From the NCBI RefSeq assembly GCF_037911135.1, contig NZ_JBBLYU010000001.1, forward strand, positions 558,001 through 622,000: DNA of 64,000 bases, written 5' to 3'. This DNA comes from Phaeobacter sp. A36a-5a (GTDB taxonomy: Bacteria > Pseudomonadota > Alphaproteobacteria > Rhodobacterales > Rhodobacteraceae). Shown here piece by piece: positions 52,331 through 61,001 of the stretch (its first letter is position 1; each line of letters begins with the position of its first letter). The notes below the pieces were generated by a model. It was not told where the DNA came from. It saw nothing but the letters and a program-made list of their open reading frames with translations, and made no database searches. The translations under genes were made by a program, and so were the position numbers.

Positions 52331-53630
52331 TGGCGGTCAGGTCAAAGGTTTCGTCCGGGAAATACTTGGCCAGCCGCACATCAGCAGCGCGGGCGTGGCC
52401 TTCCATCCCTTCCAGCCGGGCAATGCGCGCTGTGGCCTCCGCCACCGGTTTCGAGCCTTCGCGGGTGGCGCGCTGCCAGGTGACGATCTTCATGTATTTG
52501 TGAACGCTGAGGCCGCCGGTATAGCTGGCCGCGCGCGAGGTCGGCAGCACGTGGTTGGTGCCCGCCGCCTTGTCCCCGTAAGAGACCGTGGTCTCCTCGC
52601 CCAGAAACAGCGAGCCGTAGCAGGTCAGCTGCTCCAGCCACCAGTCCAGATCCTCTGCCTGCACGGTCAGATGCTCGGGCGCGTATTCGTCGGAGCAGGC
52701 CGCCATATCCTCGCGGTCTTTGCACAGGATCACCTCGGCATAGTCGCGCCAGGCGGCGGCGGCGTTCTCGCGGTTCACCTCCGGCAGGTCGTCGATCAGC
52801 CCCGGCACCAGCCGCATGACGTCCTCGGCCAGGGCGCGATCGTCGGTCACCAGCCAGACCGGAGAGTTGTAGCCATGCTCGGCCTGACTCACCAGATCGG
52901 TGGCGACGATATGGGCGTCGGCGGTGCGGTCGGCCAGGATCAGGCTGTCGGTGGGGCCTGCGATCATGTCGATGCCGACGCGGCCGAACAGGATGCGCTT
53001 GGCCTCCGCGACGAACTGGTTGCCGGGACCGACCAGGATATTCGCCTTGGGCAGGCCAAAGAGGCCAAAGGTCATCGCCGCAACCCCCTGCACGCCGCCC
53101 ATCGCCATGATCTTGTCGGCGCCGCAGATATAGGCGGCATAGACGATGGCGGGGGCCACGCCGACGCCCGGGCGCGGCGGCGAGCAGGCGGTGATGTGCT
53201 TGCAGCCCGCCACCTTGGCGGTGGTCACGGTCATGATGGCGCTGGCGATATGGCTGTAGCGCCCGCCCGGCACATAGCAGCCCGCCGCATCCACCGGGAT
53301 CACCTTTTGCCCGGTGACGAAGCCGGGGGAGATTTCGGTCTCCACGTTCTGCATCGTGCTTTTCTGCAGCTCGGCAAAGCGGCGCACGTTGTCGTGGGAA
53401 AACCGGATGTCGGCCTTGAGCTTCTCCGGTACCTGCGCGCAGGCGGCTTCGATCTCCTCTGCCGTCAGCAGGACGTTACCCTCGTATTTGTCGAACTTCG
53501 CGGCATACTCCAGCGCCTTGGCATCGCCGCCGGCCTCAATGTCGTCCAGGATGCCTTGCACGATCTTATGGGTCTCGGACGCGTCCGACTTGGGGGTCAG
53601 GGCCGCCTTTTTCAGGTATTCACGGGTCAT
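52323..53630 (-). CDS. hpsN: Sulfopropanediol 3-dehydrogenase (HisD-like)
   Basis: A 435-residue protein of the histidinol dehydrogenase family: IPVDAAGCYVPGGRYSHIAS, GADKIMAMGGVQGVAAMTFG, GPGNQFVAEAKRILFGRVGI, DLVSQAEHGYNSPVWLVT, YAPEHLTVQAED, and GTNHVLPTSRAASYTGGLSV, including the catalytic His/Glu residues. HpsN oxidises (R)-DHPS to (R)-sulfolactate in two steps. The call as HpsN and not HisD rests on the neighbours hpsO, hpsP, comDE and the TRAP genes, and the absence of his genes. Confidence 0.85.
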   Translation of the reverse strand: MTREYLKKAALTPKSDASETHKIVQGILDDIEAGGDAKALEYAAKFDKYEGNVLLTAEEIEAACAQVPEKLKADIRFSHDNVRRFAELQKSTMQNVETEISPGFVTGQKVIPVDAAGCYVPGGRYSHIASAIMTVTTAKVAGCKHITACSPPRPGVGVAPAIVYAAYICGADKIMAMGGVQGVAAMTFGLFGLPKANILVGPGNQFVAEAKRILFGRVGIDMIAGPTDSLILADRTADAHIVATDLVSQAEHGYNSPVWLVTDDRALAEDVMRLVPGLIDDLPEVNRENAAAAWRDYAEVILCKDREDMAACSDEYAPEHLTVQAEDLDWWLEQLTCYGSLFLGEETTVSYGDKAAGTNHVLPTSRAASYTGGLSVHKYMKIVTWQRATREGSKPVAEATARIARLEGMEGHARAADVRLAKYFPDETFDLTANG

Positions 53631-53642
53631 TTTCAGAGGGTC

Positions 53643-54971
53643 CTACTTGTAAATATCAGGAAGCAGCGTGGTCGAAATCGCGGGGATATAGGCGATCAGC
53701 AGCACCACGATCAGCATGGTCAGCACAAAGGGGATGGCACGGGCGGCGATCTTGAGGATGGACTCGCCGGTGATGCCGGAGACGACAAAGAGGTTCAGGC
53801 CCAGGGGCGGGGTGATAAAGCCGACCCCCAGCGCGGTGATCATCATGATGCAGAACTGGATTTCGTTCATGCCGATGTTGTCGGCGAGCGGCTTCAGGAT
53901 CGGCGCCAGGATCACGATGTTGGGCGTCGTTTCCATCACGCAGCCGGCCGCAATCAGGATGCAGATCATCAGCAGGATCAGCACAGAGGGGTCATCGGTC
54001 AGCCCGGTCACAGCCGTCACAAACCCCTGCGGCACACCCATGATCGCCAGCGCCTCTGCCAGCGGCGCGGAGAAGGCGATGATCGGCAGGATCACCCCGT
54101 TCACCTTGGCTGAGCTGACCAGCATCGCGGGGAAATCCGCCAGTTTCAGGGTGCCGAGGACAAAGCCCATCAGGATGGTGACGACCACTGCCGTGGCGCC
54201 GGCCTCTGTCGGGGTCAGGCGGCCTGAGAAGATGCCATAGAAGATGATCCCCGGCACGATGAAGGCATACCAGCCGGATTTCAGCGACTGGCCCAGATTG
54301 CCCAGCCATTCACCGAACCCCATGTTGCCGCCGGTCTCATAAGTGTAAAGCCGGTTCATGATGATATTGGTGACCAGGATCGACACCAGAATGGCAATCC
54401 CCGGGATCAGCGCCGCCAAGAATAGGGTCGAGGCGGAAATGCCCAGCACCAGACCGATGATGATATAGGCGATGGAGGGCGGGATCAGGATGCCGGTACA
54501 GGCGCCCGCAGCCACCAGCGCGCAGGCATAGGGGCGGGGGTAGCCGCTTTCGACCAGCCGGTTGATGGTCATCCGTCCAACGGCGGCAGCACCGGCAGCG
54601 TCAGAGCCGGAGATCGCCGCGAACATGCCGCAGACCAACACCGTGGCAGAACCAAAGCCGCCCCGCGTCCAGCAGGTCAGCGCCTCTGCCACATCCAGAA
54701 ATTTCTTGCTGAGGCCGGTGCGCACCAGCACGTCGCCGGTCAGGATGAACAAAGGCACCGCGGTCAGCGCAAAGGCATCAATGCCGGTGAACAGGCTTTC
54801 GCCGATGGCGCTCAGCGGCAGGTCGCCCGACATCACCAGCATGGTGATCGCCGCCGCGCCGATGGCGGCCCAGACCGGTACCGCCAGCGCAATCAGCGCC
54901 ACGAACATGATCACCGGCAGGTAGAAGTCCCATCCCAGTTCGACCGTTTGATTGAGTGAATTCCACAGCAT
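53643..54971 (-). CDS. TRAP transporter large permease (DctM)
   Basis: A 442-residue inner-membrane protein with about twelve hydrophobic segments. Family marks: FTGIDAFALTAVPLFILTGD, ISGSDAAGAAAVGRMTINRL, GACTGILIPPSIAYII and GVGFITPPLGLNLFVVSG. It moves solute with sodium and should carry DHPS here. It lies 12 bases before hpsN and 13 after the small permease gene, so it is in the sulfonate operon. Confidence 0.93.
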   Translation of the reverse strand: MLWNSLNQTVELGWDFYLPVIMFVALIALAVPVWAAIGAAAITMLVMSGDLPLSAIGESLFTGIDAFALTAVPLFILTGDVLVRTGLSKKFLDVAEALTCWTRGGFGSATVLVCGMFAAISGSDAAGAAAVGRMTINRLVESGYPRPYACALVAAGACTGILIPPSIAYIIIGLVLGISASTLFLAALIPGIAILVSILVTNIIMNRLYTYETGGNMGFGEWLGNLGQSLKSGWYAFIVPGIIFYGIFSGRLTPTEAGATAVVVTILMGFVLGTLKLADFPAMLVSSAKVNGVILPIIAFSAPLAEALAIMGVPQGFVTAVTGLTDDPSVLILLMICILIAAGCVMETTPNIVILAPILKPLADNIGMNEIQFCIMMITALGVGFITPPLGLNLFVVSGITGESILKIAARAIPFVLTMLIVVLLIAYIPAISTTLLPDIYK

Positions 54972-54984
54972 CGCTTAACGCCCC

Positions 54985-55497
54985 TCAATCAAACAGCTTG
55001 TCGCCTTCGAAGACGGGGGTGCCGTCGCGAAGGCTGCGCCAGTCGCGCAGGAAGGATTGCAAGAGCCGCCAGACCATCAGCGCAAAGCCCACAGGCACCG
55101 CCATCAGGAACCAGACCATCGAAATCCGCAGCCCGTGGCTGACCGATCCGAATTTGGCGGAGACCAGAACCGTCTCGAATGACCAGTAGAGCGCCACCAG
55201 CGCCACGATGAACATCACCAGATCGCCAAAGATATAGAGCAGCGCCTTGGGCCGTGGGCCGAGGTAGTGCATCAGCACATCAATGCGGATATGCGCACGT
55301 TCCTTGACCGCGGCGGCGGCACCGATCCAGGCCAGATAGATGAAGGAATAGCGGACGATCTCCTCGCCCCAGATCGAGGAGAAGGCAAACAGCTCGCGCC
55401 GGATCACCTCGATTGCCATGGTGATGACCAGCATCACGTAGAACACCAGAAGCAGCCAGCGCTCCGCGTTCTTGTCGATCGTTCGCAGGATCTGCAT
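54985..55497 (-). CDS. TRAP transporter small permease (DctQ)
   Basis: A 170-residue protein with four membrane helices (LVFYVMLVITMAIEVIRREL, a segment near 50, LVMFIVALVALYWSFETVLV, and IRISMVWFLMAVPVGFAL region). The motif WGEEIVRYSFIYLAWIGAA is the usual DctQ mark. Partner of the large permease. Confidence 0.92.
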   Translation of the reverse strand: MQILRTIDKNAERWLLLVFYVMLVITMAIEVIRRELFAFSSIWGEEIVRYSFIYLAWIGAAAAVKERAHIRIDVLMHYLGPRPKALLYIFGDLVMFIVALVALYWSFETVLVSAKFGSVSHGLRISMVWFLMAVPVGFALMVWRLLQSFLRDWRSLRDGTPVFEGDKLFD

Positions 55498-55609
55498 TGC
55501 CGTTCCCGTGGTTCAGGCGCACCCCCGCAACCAGCCCGGGAGACTGTTGCGGCGGCGGCTGTTGGAATAAGGACGGGCGGGGGGCTTCGCGATGCCCGCC
55601 CGGTCCGGC

Positions 55610-56755
55610 TCAGGCGTCGTGGACGAAGTATTTGCCCTGGGTGCCTGCGGCCTCCTCCAGCTTGGCGAAATTGTCCATTGAGCCTGCCAGCTCGGTCTTG
55701 AAGGAATCCCATTCGCTGCGCTGATAGCCGCCGGCCTCTTGCCATTCGCCCAGCTGATCGTCGCTGAGGCTATGGAATTCAACGCCTGCCTTGGTCAGTT
55801 CCGCCATCGCATAGGCGCGGGCGGAGGGCACTTTGGACAGGTTCTGATGCGCGGTCATTTCAGACCCCCACATCACGCCCTCCTGCACATCGGCGGACAG
55901 TGAATTGAACCATTCCAGATTACAGGAATAAACTTGGCTGTCCGGCACCGCCTGGGTAAAGGTCACATGGCTGAGAATATCCTTGAAGCCAAAGACATAG
56001 AGCGCCCCGACCGATGGATCGAGCGCATCCGCCACACCCTGTTTGATGGCCGATGGCGTCTCGCCCCAGGCCACCGGCGTCGGATTGGCGCCGACCATGC
56101 GGTAATACTGCTGAAGCATCTTCGAGCCTGGCACCCGGAATTTCACCCCGGCCATGTCACCGGGTGACATTACCGCGTTGCCACCCTTGCGCACCGCCAC
56201 CACACGGGGGTCGATGTTCACATAGAACAGCGCCTTGAACCCTGCGGCCTCCACTTTCGGATGCACCTCCGAGTTCCAGAAATCTGAGGTCACCAGATTG
56301 GTGAACCGCTGGTTGGAACCGCAGAGATAGGGCATGTTGATCAGGTCTACGGTAGAGGCAAAGGGCGCGAAATTTGACAGCGAATGCTGCGCTGCCTGGA
56401 TGGTGCCGCCCTGTACCTTCTGCACCAATGCGCCGCCCGCGCCGAGCTGGCCACCGGGGGCTAGCTTCACGTAGACCTTGCCGTTGGTGGCGTTCTGGAT
56501 GTTTTCCTTCAGATCCAGCTGCATGATCGGATAGCTGCGCGAAGCGCCCAGCACATAGGCGGTTGCCACGGTCATGATATGCTCGGCAGCACCCTCACGT
56601 TCCTTTTCCTCCTTGGCGGTTTGCGCAACCGCCTCAGTGGACCAGAGCACACCGCCAGCCCCTGCGACCATCGCCGCAGTAAAAGAACCGGTCGAGGCCA
56701 GTTTCAGAAAATTGCGGCGCTCCGCAGATTTGAGGCCATCCTTGCCATTGGTCAT
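55610..56755 (-). CDS. TRAP transporter substrate-binding protein (DctP) with Tat signal
   Basis: A 381-residue periplasmic protein with a twin-arginine signal (ERRNFLKLASTGSFTAAMVA). The mature part has the DctP plan: SYPIMQLDLKENIQNATNGK, then GGQLGAGGALVQKVQGGTIQ, FRVPGSKMLQQYYRMVGANP with the substrate-binding Arg, and PVAWGETPSAIKQGVADALD. It should bind DHPS; the ligand is inferred. It is separated from dctQ by 113 bases. Confidence 0.9.
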   Translation of the reverse strand: MTNGKDGLKSAERRNFLKLASTGSFTAAMVAGAGGVLWSTEAVAQTAKEEKEREGAAEHIMTVATAYVLGASRSYPIMQLDLKENIQNATNGKVYVKLAPGGQLGAGGALVQKVQGGTIQAAQHSLSNFAPFASTVDLINMPYLCGSNQRFTNLVTSDFWNSEVHPKVEAAGFKALFYVNIDPRVVAVRKGGNAVMSPGDMAGVKFRVPGSKMLQQYYRMVGANPTPVAWGETPSAIKQGVADALDPSVGALYVFGFKDILSHVTFTQAVPDSQVYSCNLEWFNSLSADVQEGVMWGSEMTAHQNLSKVPSARAYAMAELTKAGVEFHSLSDDQLGEWQEAGGYQRSEWDSFKTELAGSMDNFAKLEEAAGTQGKYFVHDA

Positions 56756-56778
56756 TGTCTTCCTCCCTTGGAAATCCG

Positions 56779-56964
56779 TCAGCTGCCGTTTTGATTTTTC
56801 TGGTCAGCCTCTCGTTTGAGAATTGCCGCCACAAACAGAATGGAAGCAGCAAACAGGACCACCATTTCGCCGACATCGCCCAGGAAGCCGCCGCCGCCAA
56901 ACGCGCCGAGGGCAACATTGGCAAAGAACACGACAAATACGCAAACAGACGCCATCAAAAACAT
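56779..56964 (-). CDS. Small membrane protein at the head of the sulfonate operon
   Basis: A 61-residue protein with two hydrophobic helices (FLMASVCVFVVFFANVALGA and VVLFAASILFVAAIL) and a charged tail. It is first in the operon, 23 bases before dctP and 33 bases from the first operator. It may be an accessory of the TRAP transporter; no family name known to me. Confidence 0.65.
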   Translation of the reverse strand: MFLMASVCVFVVFFANVALGAFGGGGFLGDVGEMVVLFAASILFVAAILKREADQKNQNGS

Positions 56965-56996
56965 CGCAAGATCCCGGTTTGTATCTCAACATCATT

Positions 56997-57031
56997 TGTA
57001 AGCGCTTACATCAATAATGCAAGCGCTTACA
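56997..57031. promoter_or_regulatory. Twin LacI-type operators
   Basis: TGTAAGCGCTTACA (56997-57010) and TGCAAGCGCTTACA (57018-57031), the first a perfect palindrome with the central CG typical of LacI/PurR sites. Their centres are 21 bases apart, two helix turns, between the divergent lacI-type gene and the sulfonate operon. Confidence 0.85.
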
Positions 57032-57092
57032 TTGGTAGCTGGCAGCTGCCCCGATTTATGCTAACATACGCCAAAGACATGGCAGGTAAGAC

Positions 57093-58118
57093 ATGGGAAA
57101 AATCCCCTCAGCTCCAACACTTAACGATGTTGCCAAGGCGGCGGGCGTTTCCACCGCGACGGTGTCGCGCTGCCTGAATTCACCTGATCGGGTGATCAAG
57201 GCAACCCGCGACCGGGTGATGGAAGCGGTCGAATCGCTGGGGTACACGCCAAATTTCGCCGCGCGGGTGATGGCTGCCAAACGCAGCTTCACCATCGGGG
57301 CGATCATTCCCACCATGGACAACGCGATCTTTGCCCGCGGCCTGCAGGCCTTTCAGGACCAGCTGCGCGAGGATGGCTATACGCTTCTCGTCTCCAGCTC
57401 CGCCTACAGCCCAGACGTGGAGGAGGAGCAGATCCGGGCTTTGGTTGCGCGCGGGGCCGACGGTCTGCTGCTGATTGGCCATGAACGGGACGAGAAGATC
57501 TACCAGTATCTTGCGAAACATCAGGTGCCGGTTCTGGTGGCCTGGTCATATGCGCCCGACCTGCCTCAGATCTCCGTCGGCTTCAGCAATACCGGGGCCA
57601 TGTATGAGCTGGCGCAGGCGGTGCTAACGGCGGGTCACCGTCGCATCGCCATGATCTCGGGTATCCGGCAAGGCAATGACCGGGCACAGAACCGCGTCAG
57701 CGGGGTCCGCGATGCCCTCCAGGCGCAGGGCTGCGATCCGCAGGCGCTGACATTGATCGAAACCCCCTACGAAATTGAAAAAGGCGCCAGGGCATTTGCT
57801 GAGTTGATGGCCCGTGATCCTCGTCCGACCGTGATCATGTGTGGCAATGACGTCCTTGCAGCCGGTGCGCTGGGCGAGGCGCATCGCCTTGGCATCGCGG
57901 TGCCGCAGGATGTCTCGATAACCGGCTTTGATGATATTGAACTGGCGGAGATCGTCAGCCCACCGCTGACGACGGTGCATGTTCCGCACCGTGAAATGGG
58001 GCGCAAGGCGGCTCAACAGCTGATCGCCATGGTTGAAGGCCGCTCCGACGGTCAGTCGATCTGCATCAACACAGCTGTTGTCAGACGGAACTCCCTGGCG
58101 CCGCCGCCTGCCGGATAG
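57093..58118 (+). CDS. LacI-family regulator of the sulfonate cluster
   Basis: A 341-residue repressor-type protein: N-terminal HTH and hinge (TLNDVAKAAGVSTATVSRCL, then VMEAVESLGYTPNFAARVM), then a periplasmic-binding-like effector domain (GADGLLLIGHE, RIAMISGIRQGNDRAQNRV, ITGFDDIELAEIVSPPLTTV). It is divergent from the DHPS operon with the twin operators between, so it probably controls both; the effector may be DHPS or an intermediate. Confidence 0.9.
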   Translation: MGKIPSAPTLNDVAKAAGVSTATVSRCLNSPDRVIKATRDRVMEAVESLGYTPNFAARVMAAKRSFTIGAIIPTMDNAIFARGLQAFQDQLREDGYTLLVSSSAYSPDVEEEQIRALVARGADGLLLIGHERDEKIYQYLAKHQVPVLVAWSYAPDLPQISVGFSNTGAMYELAQAVLTAGHRRIAMISGIRQGNDRAQNRVSGVRDALQAQGCDPQALTLIETPYEIEKGARAFAELMARDPRPTVIMCGNDVLAAGALGEAHRLGIAVPQDVSITGFDDIELAEIVSPPLTTVHVPHREMGRKAAQQLIAMVEGRSDGQSICINTAVVRRNSLAPPPAG

Positions 58119-58417
58119 GGCTGCCGTCGAATCTGTGATACCGCGCGGTTTGGAAACAGATCTGCGGCGTCGACCATCGGGGCAGGGGCCGGCGACCACC
58201 GGTCCTAGCCACGGCGCAAAAAAAATCTGTTGCCATCGGCCGGTCTCTCATGGTCCAACTGCTGCACGACCCTGGCAATAAAGGCATTGCGCGCTGCTGT
58301 CCGGGTGAGCGGAGCCTTCTTCTGCTCAAAAACAGGCCGCCCCGCTGGCCTGTCGCGTGCAACTGGCTCCCTTCATGTGACCAAAGGCGGCGCGCCGCCA
58401 TAGCCAAGGACAGAGCC

Positions 58418-59791
58418 ATGCTGCACAACGATCAACTGGACCAATGGGACCGCGACAGTTTTTTCCACCCTTCCACGCATCTTGCCGAATTTGCCCGTGG
58501 AAACCTGCCGCAGCGGGTGGTGATCGGCGGCAGTGGCTGCCATATTGAGGATCGCGGCGGCAATCGGATGCTGGACGCCTTTGCCGGGCTTTACTGCGTC
58601 AACGTCGGTTATGGTCGCCCTGAGATTGCCGAGGCCATCGCCACCCAGGCCCGCGATCTGGCCTATTACCACTCCTATGTCGGCCATGGCACCGAGGCCT
58701 CGATCACCCTCGCCAAGATGATCATGGACCGGGCGCCCAATCACATGTCGAAAGTCTATTTCGGCCTTTCCGGGTCCGACGCGAATGAAACCAACATCAA
58801 GCTGATCTGGTATTACAACAACATCCTCGGCCGCCCGGAAAAGAAAAAGATCGTCTCCCGCTGGCGGGGCTATCACGGATCCGGGCTGATGACGGGGTCG
58901 CTGACCGGGTTGGAGCTGTTTCACAACAAATTCGATCTGCCGCTGGCGCAGGTGGTGCATACCGAGGCGCCATATTACTTCCGCCGTGCGGATCGCAGCC
59001 AGAGCGAGGCCGATTTTGTCGCCCATTGCGTAGCTGAGCTTGAGGCGCTGATCGAGCGGGAGGGGGCCGACACCATCGCGGCCTTTATCGGTGAGCCGGT
59101 GCTGGGCACCGGGGGCATCGTGCCGCCGCCTGCCGGGTACTGGCCCGCCATTCAGGCGGTACTGGAGCGCCACGATATCCTGTTGGTCGCGGATGAGGTG
59201 GTGACCGGTTTTGGCCGGTTGGGCACGATGTTCGGCTCTGATCACTACGGCATGCGACCCGATCTTATCACCATCGCCAAGGGGTTGACCTCAGCCTATG
59301 CGCCGCTGTCGGGCTCTATCGTGTCAGACAAGATGTGGCAGGTTCTGGAGCGCGGCACAGATGAGAACGGCCCGATTGGTCATGGCTGGACGTATTCGGC
59401 GCATCCCATCGGCGCCGCCGCTGGCGTGGCCAACCTCAATCTGATCGACCAGCTCGGACTTGTCGAAAACGCCGGTGCCATCGGCGCCTACCTCAATGAT
59501 GAGATGCGCAAGGCGCTGGGAGACCATCCCAATGTGGGCGACGTGCGCGGCGAGGGGATGCTCTGCGCGGTGGAATTCGTGGCCGACCGCGATGATCTCC
59601 GTTTCTTCGACGCCAGTGACAAGATCGGACCGCAGATCGCGGCCAAACTGTTAGAGCAGGACAGCGTGATTGCGCGGGCGATGCCGCAGGGGGATATCCT
59701 CGGCTTTGCGCCGCCGTTCTGCCTGACCCGGCAGGAGGCAGATCAGGTGGTCGCGGCAACGCACCGGGCCGTCACTGCGGTTCTGGGCTGA
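58418..59791 (+). CDS. Class III (omega) aminotransferase
   Basis: A 457-residue PLP enzyme: [78 protein letters not shown] (PLP-binding Asp), and the PLP lysine in [13 protein letters not shown] near residue 290. Acts on an omega-amino acid, diamine or keto acid partner; substrate unknown. The start at 58418 has AAGGA upstream. It is followed after 21 bases by the M24 gene, so a shared pathway is likely. Confidence 0.88.
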   Translation: MLHNDQLDQWDRDSFFHPSTHLAEFARGNLPQRVVIGGSGCHIEDRGGNRMLDAFAGLYCVNVGYGRPEIAEAIATQARDLAYYHSYVGHGTEASITLAKMIMDRAPNHMSKVYFGLSGSDANETNIKLIWYYNNILGRPEKKKIVSRWRGYHGSGLMTGSLTGLELFHNKFDLPLAQVVHTEAPYYFRRADRSQSEADFVAHCVAELEALIEREGADTIAAFIGEPVLGTGGIVPPPAGYWPAIQAVLERHDILLVADEVVTGFGRLGTMFGSDHYGMRPDLITIAKGLTSAYAPLSGSIVSDKMWQVLERGTDENGPIGHGWTYSAHPIGAAAGVANLNLIDQLGLVENAGAIGAYLNDEMRKALGDHPNVGDVRGEGMLCAVEFVADRDDLRFFDASDKIGPQIAAKLLEQDSVIARAMPQGDILGFAPPFCLTRQEADQVVAATHRAVTAVLG

Positions 59792-59812
59792 GGGCAGGAA
59801 GGGAGATACAAA

Positions 59813-60997
59813 ATGGTCAAGCCAAATACCCCGTTTGAGCAATCCGAATACCAGCAGCGGCTGGCCAAGACCCGGGCCGCCATGGCTGCCGCCGGTCTGG
59901 ATGCGCTCTTTGTCACCGATCCCTCCAATCAGGCCTGGCTCACCGGCTATGACGGCTGGTCCTTCTATGTCCATCAGGGGGTGATCGTCACCCATGACGA
60001 TGACCCGATCTGGTGGGGGCGGCATATGGACATGATGGGGGCCCGCCGCACCTGCTGGATGGCTCAGGACAGGCTTCTCGGCTACGGCGATCACTATGTT
60101 CAATCAATCGACCGCCATCCGATGCAGGATCTGGCCGAGCGGCTGCGCGCGCAGGGGCTTGAGGGCGCCCGCATCGGTGTCGAGATGGAGAATTACTACT
60201 ATTCAGCCAAGGCACATGCGGTACTGGCGGCAGAGCTGCCTCAGGCCGACCTTCAGGACGCAACCGGAGTGGTCAACTGGCAACGGCTGATCAAAACCGA
60301 GGCTGAGCTGACCTTCATGCGCAAGGCCGCGCGGATCACCGATCGGGTGATCCAGACCGCCATCGACCGCGCCGAACCCGGGGTGCGCAAAAATGATCTG
60401 GTCGCGGATATTATTTATGCGGGCATCACCGGCGTGGGCGACGACTGGGGGGATTATCCCGCCATCGTGCCGCTGACCCCTTCGGGGCTGGATGCCACCG
60501 CGGCGCATCTGACATGGGACGGCACCCCGATGCGCGCGGGCGAGGCAACGTTCTTTGAACTCTCCGGCTGCTATCGCCGCTATCATGCGCCACTGTCGCG
60601 CACGGTCTTCCTCGGCACTCCTCCGGCGGAGATGCTGCGAACCGAGGCTGCCCAGATCGAAGGCATCGCCGCCGGTATCGAGGCGGCGCGCGCAGGCAAT
60701 CGCACCTGCGACATTGCCGATGCCTTTATGGCGGTGATGGCCAGACACGGCATCGAACGTTCTGGCCGCATGGGCTACCCGGTTGGCCTGTCCTACCCGC
60801 CGGACTGGGGCGAACGAACGGCGTCGATCCGCAGCGAAGACACCACCGTGCTGCAACCGGGCATGGTGTTCCACTTTATGCCGGCGCTTTGGATGGACAG
60901 CTGGGGGCTTGAGACCACCGAAACCCTGCTGATCCGCGACACCGGCGCCGCCGAACCGCTCTGCACAGTGGAGCGGAAACTGTTCATAAAAGGATGA
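59813..60997 (+). CDS. M24 hydrolase, ectoine hydrolase (DoeA/EutD)-like
   Basis: A 394-residue pita-bread-fold protein close to DoeA in pattern: LFVTDPSNQAWLTGYDGWSF, VNWQRLIKTEAELTFMRKAA, HLTWDGTPMRAGEATFFELS, GYPVGLSYPPDWGERT and FHFMPALWMDSWGLETTETL. DoeA opens the ectoine ring to acetyl-diaminobutyrate. A related cyclic or N-acyl substrate is possible since other ectoine genes are not in view. A GGGAG site precedes the ATG. Confidence 0.75.
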   Translation: MVKPNTPFEQSEYQQRLAKTRAAMAAAGLDALFVTDPSNQAWLTGYDGWSFYVHQGVIVTHDDDPIWWGRHMDMMGARRTCWMAQDRLLGYGDHYVQSIDRHPMQDLAERLRAQGLEGARIGVEMENYYYSAKAHAVLAAELPQADLQDATGVVNWQRLIKTEAELTFMRKAARITDRVIQTAIDRAEPGVRKNDLVADIIYAGITGVGDDWGDYPAIVPLTPSGLDATAAHLTWDGTPMRAGEATFFELSGCYRRYHAPLSRTVFLGTPPAEMLRTEAAQIEGIAAGIEAARAGNRTCDIADAFMAVMARHGIERSGRMGYPVGLSYPPDWGERTASIRSEDTTVLQPGMVFHFMPALWMDSWGLETTETLLIRDTGAAEPLCTVERKLFIKG

Positions 60998-61001
60998 GCC
61001 G

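Noticed and set aside
52323-53630. Histidinol dehydrogenase of histidine biosynthesis
   Set aside because: The family is right, but the gene sits in a sulfonate operon with hpsO, hpsP and comDE and no his genes, so HpsN is the better call.
52242-54113. A 623-residue plus-strand open frame
   Set aside because: It lies antisense to hpsN and dctM, whose products carry full family motifs. Long antisense frames are expected in GC-rich DNA; its translation is a low-complexity His/Gly/Arg/Asp mix.
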